From positions 1 through 5,962 of the forward strand of contig JAGDBR010000163.1 in NCBI GenBank assembly GCA_017958935.1: 5,962 nt of DNA, given 5' to 3'. The DNA is from Lachnospiraceae bacterium. Its GTDB lineage: Bacteria > Bacillota_A > Clostridia > Lachnospirales > Lachnospiraceae. The notes under the pieces were generated by a model that worked only from the letters and a program-made list of their open reading frames with translations, had not been told where the DNA came from and searched no databases. Shown here piece after piece: positions 5,822 through 5,962 of the stretch. The position numbers and the translations under genes were made by a program. The stretch's first letter is position 1. Every line of letters starts with the position of its first letter.

Positions 5822-5962
5822 GTTCGCCCGCGAGAGCGAACGAAGGGAACCTTGACAACTGAACAATACAACCAACCCTGAAGATTCCGACAGCCGGGAG
5901 ACCGGCAGTTGAGATTTTCAAACAGTTTGAACGTTCCCCGGAACGACCCGGAAGGGAAGGGA
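5822..5962 (+). ncRNA. Structured leader of an rRNA operon (16S gene expected just beyond the window)
   Basis: The region starts with hairpin GTTCGC/GCGAAC (5822-5827, 5836-5841), followed by GAACCTTGACAACTGAACAA (5847-5866), a string I associate with Firmicutes rRNA leaders and spacers near the boxA antitermination signal. Three back-to-back inverted repeats follow: GCCGG/CCGGC closed by a GAGA tetraloop (5893-5906), TTCAAAC/GTTTGAA around one A (5917-5931), and CGTTCC/GGAACG around CC (5932-5945). No mature 16S start is inside the window and no protein gene is supported. A tRNA array or another stable RNA could follow instead, but a 16S gene is the best guess. Confidence 0.6.

Noticed and set aside
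5852..5880. A further promoter at the second TTGACA (5852-5857)
   Set aside because: No -10-like hexamer lies 16-18 bp downstream (AACCAACCCTG), and the string fits the conserved rRNA leader element instead.
5730..5921. A 63-codon minus-strand frame over the rRNA-type leader
   Set aside because: It runs through the UP-like tract, promoter and leader hairpins on the other strand; the composition is better explained by these.

Overview
The window looks like a chromosomal, origin-proximal segment of a GC-rich member of the Firmicutes, most likely of the class Clostridia (Lachnospiraceae-like). This rests on the protein style of the gyrase subunits and the two metabolic enzymes, on strong Shine-Dalgarno sites (AGAGAGG, GGAAAGGA, AGGAG), on a tRNA-Ser lacking an encoded CCA, and on a leader resembling those ahead of Firmicutes rRNA operons. 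The taxonomy is judged from memory of these families; no search was run. Every gene is on the + strand.

Layout. Positions 1-645 hold the 3' part of gyrB (TOPRIM and C-terminal domain), interrupted by an apparent one-base deletion near 156-157. gyrA follows after 42 bases (688-3246) and carries all its functional landmarks, including the catalytic tyrosine, a GyrA box and an acidic tail. A two-gene metabolic cassette comes next: a Gfo/Idh/MocA-type NAD(P)-dependent oxidoreductase (3350-4426) and a xylose-isomerase-like TIM-barrel sugar isomerase/epimerase (4491-5342). Together they suggest oxidation and isomerisation of a sugar, polyol or glycoside; the substrate cannot be read from the sequence.

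The last 620 bases are non-coding and dense in signals. They contain several hairpins, a 15-bp inverted repeat overlapping a perfect-consensus promoter (TTGACA, 17 bp, TATAAT), a terminator-like hairpin at the predicted transcript start, a short tRNA D-arm-like relic, an intact tRNA-Ser(GCU), an A/T-rich UP-like element with a second TTGACA promoter, and a structured leader of rRNA-operon type. A 16S gene probably begins just past the right edge.

The genes fall into housekeeping DNA topology (gyrase A2B2), a small catabolic module inserted between gyrA and the stable-RNA genes, and stable RNA. I see no phage, transposon, CRISPR or defence system. The points most worth a second look are the promoter-overlapping inverted repeat with its start-site hairpin, the gyrB frameshift, and the metabolic pair placed between gyrA and the rRNA region.
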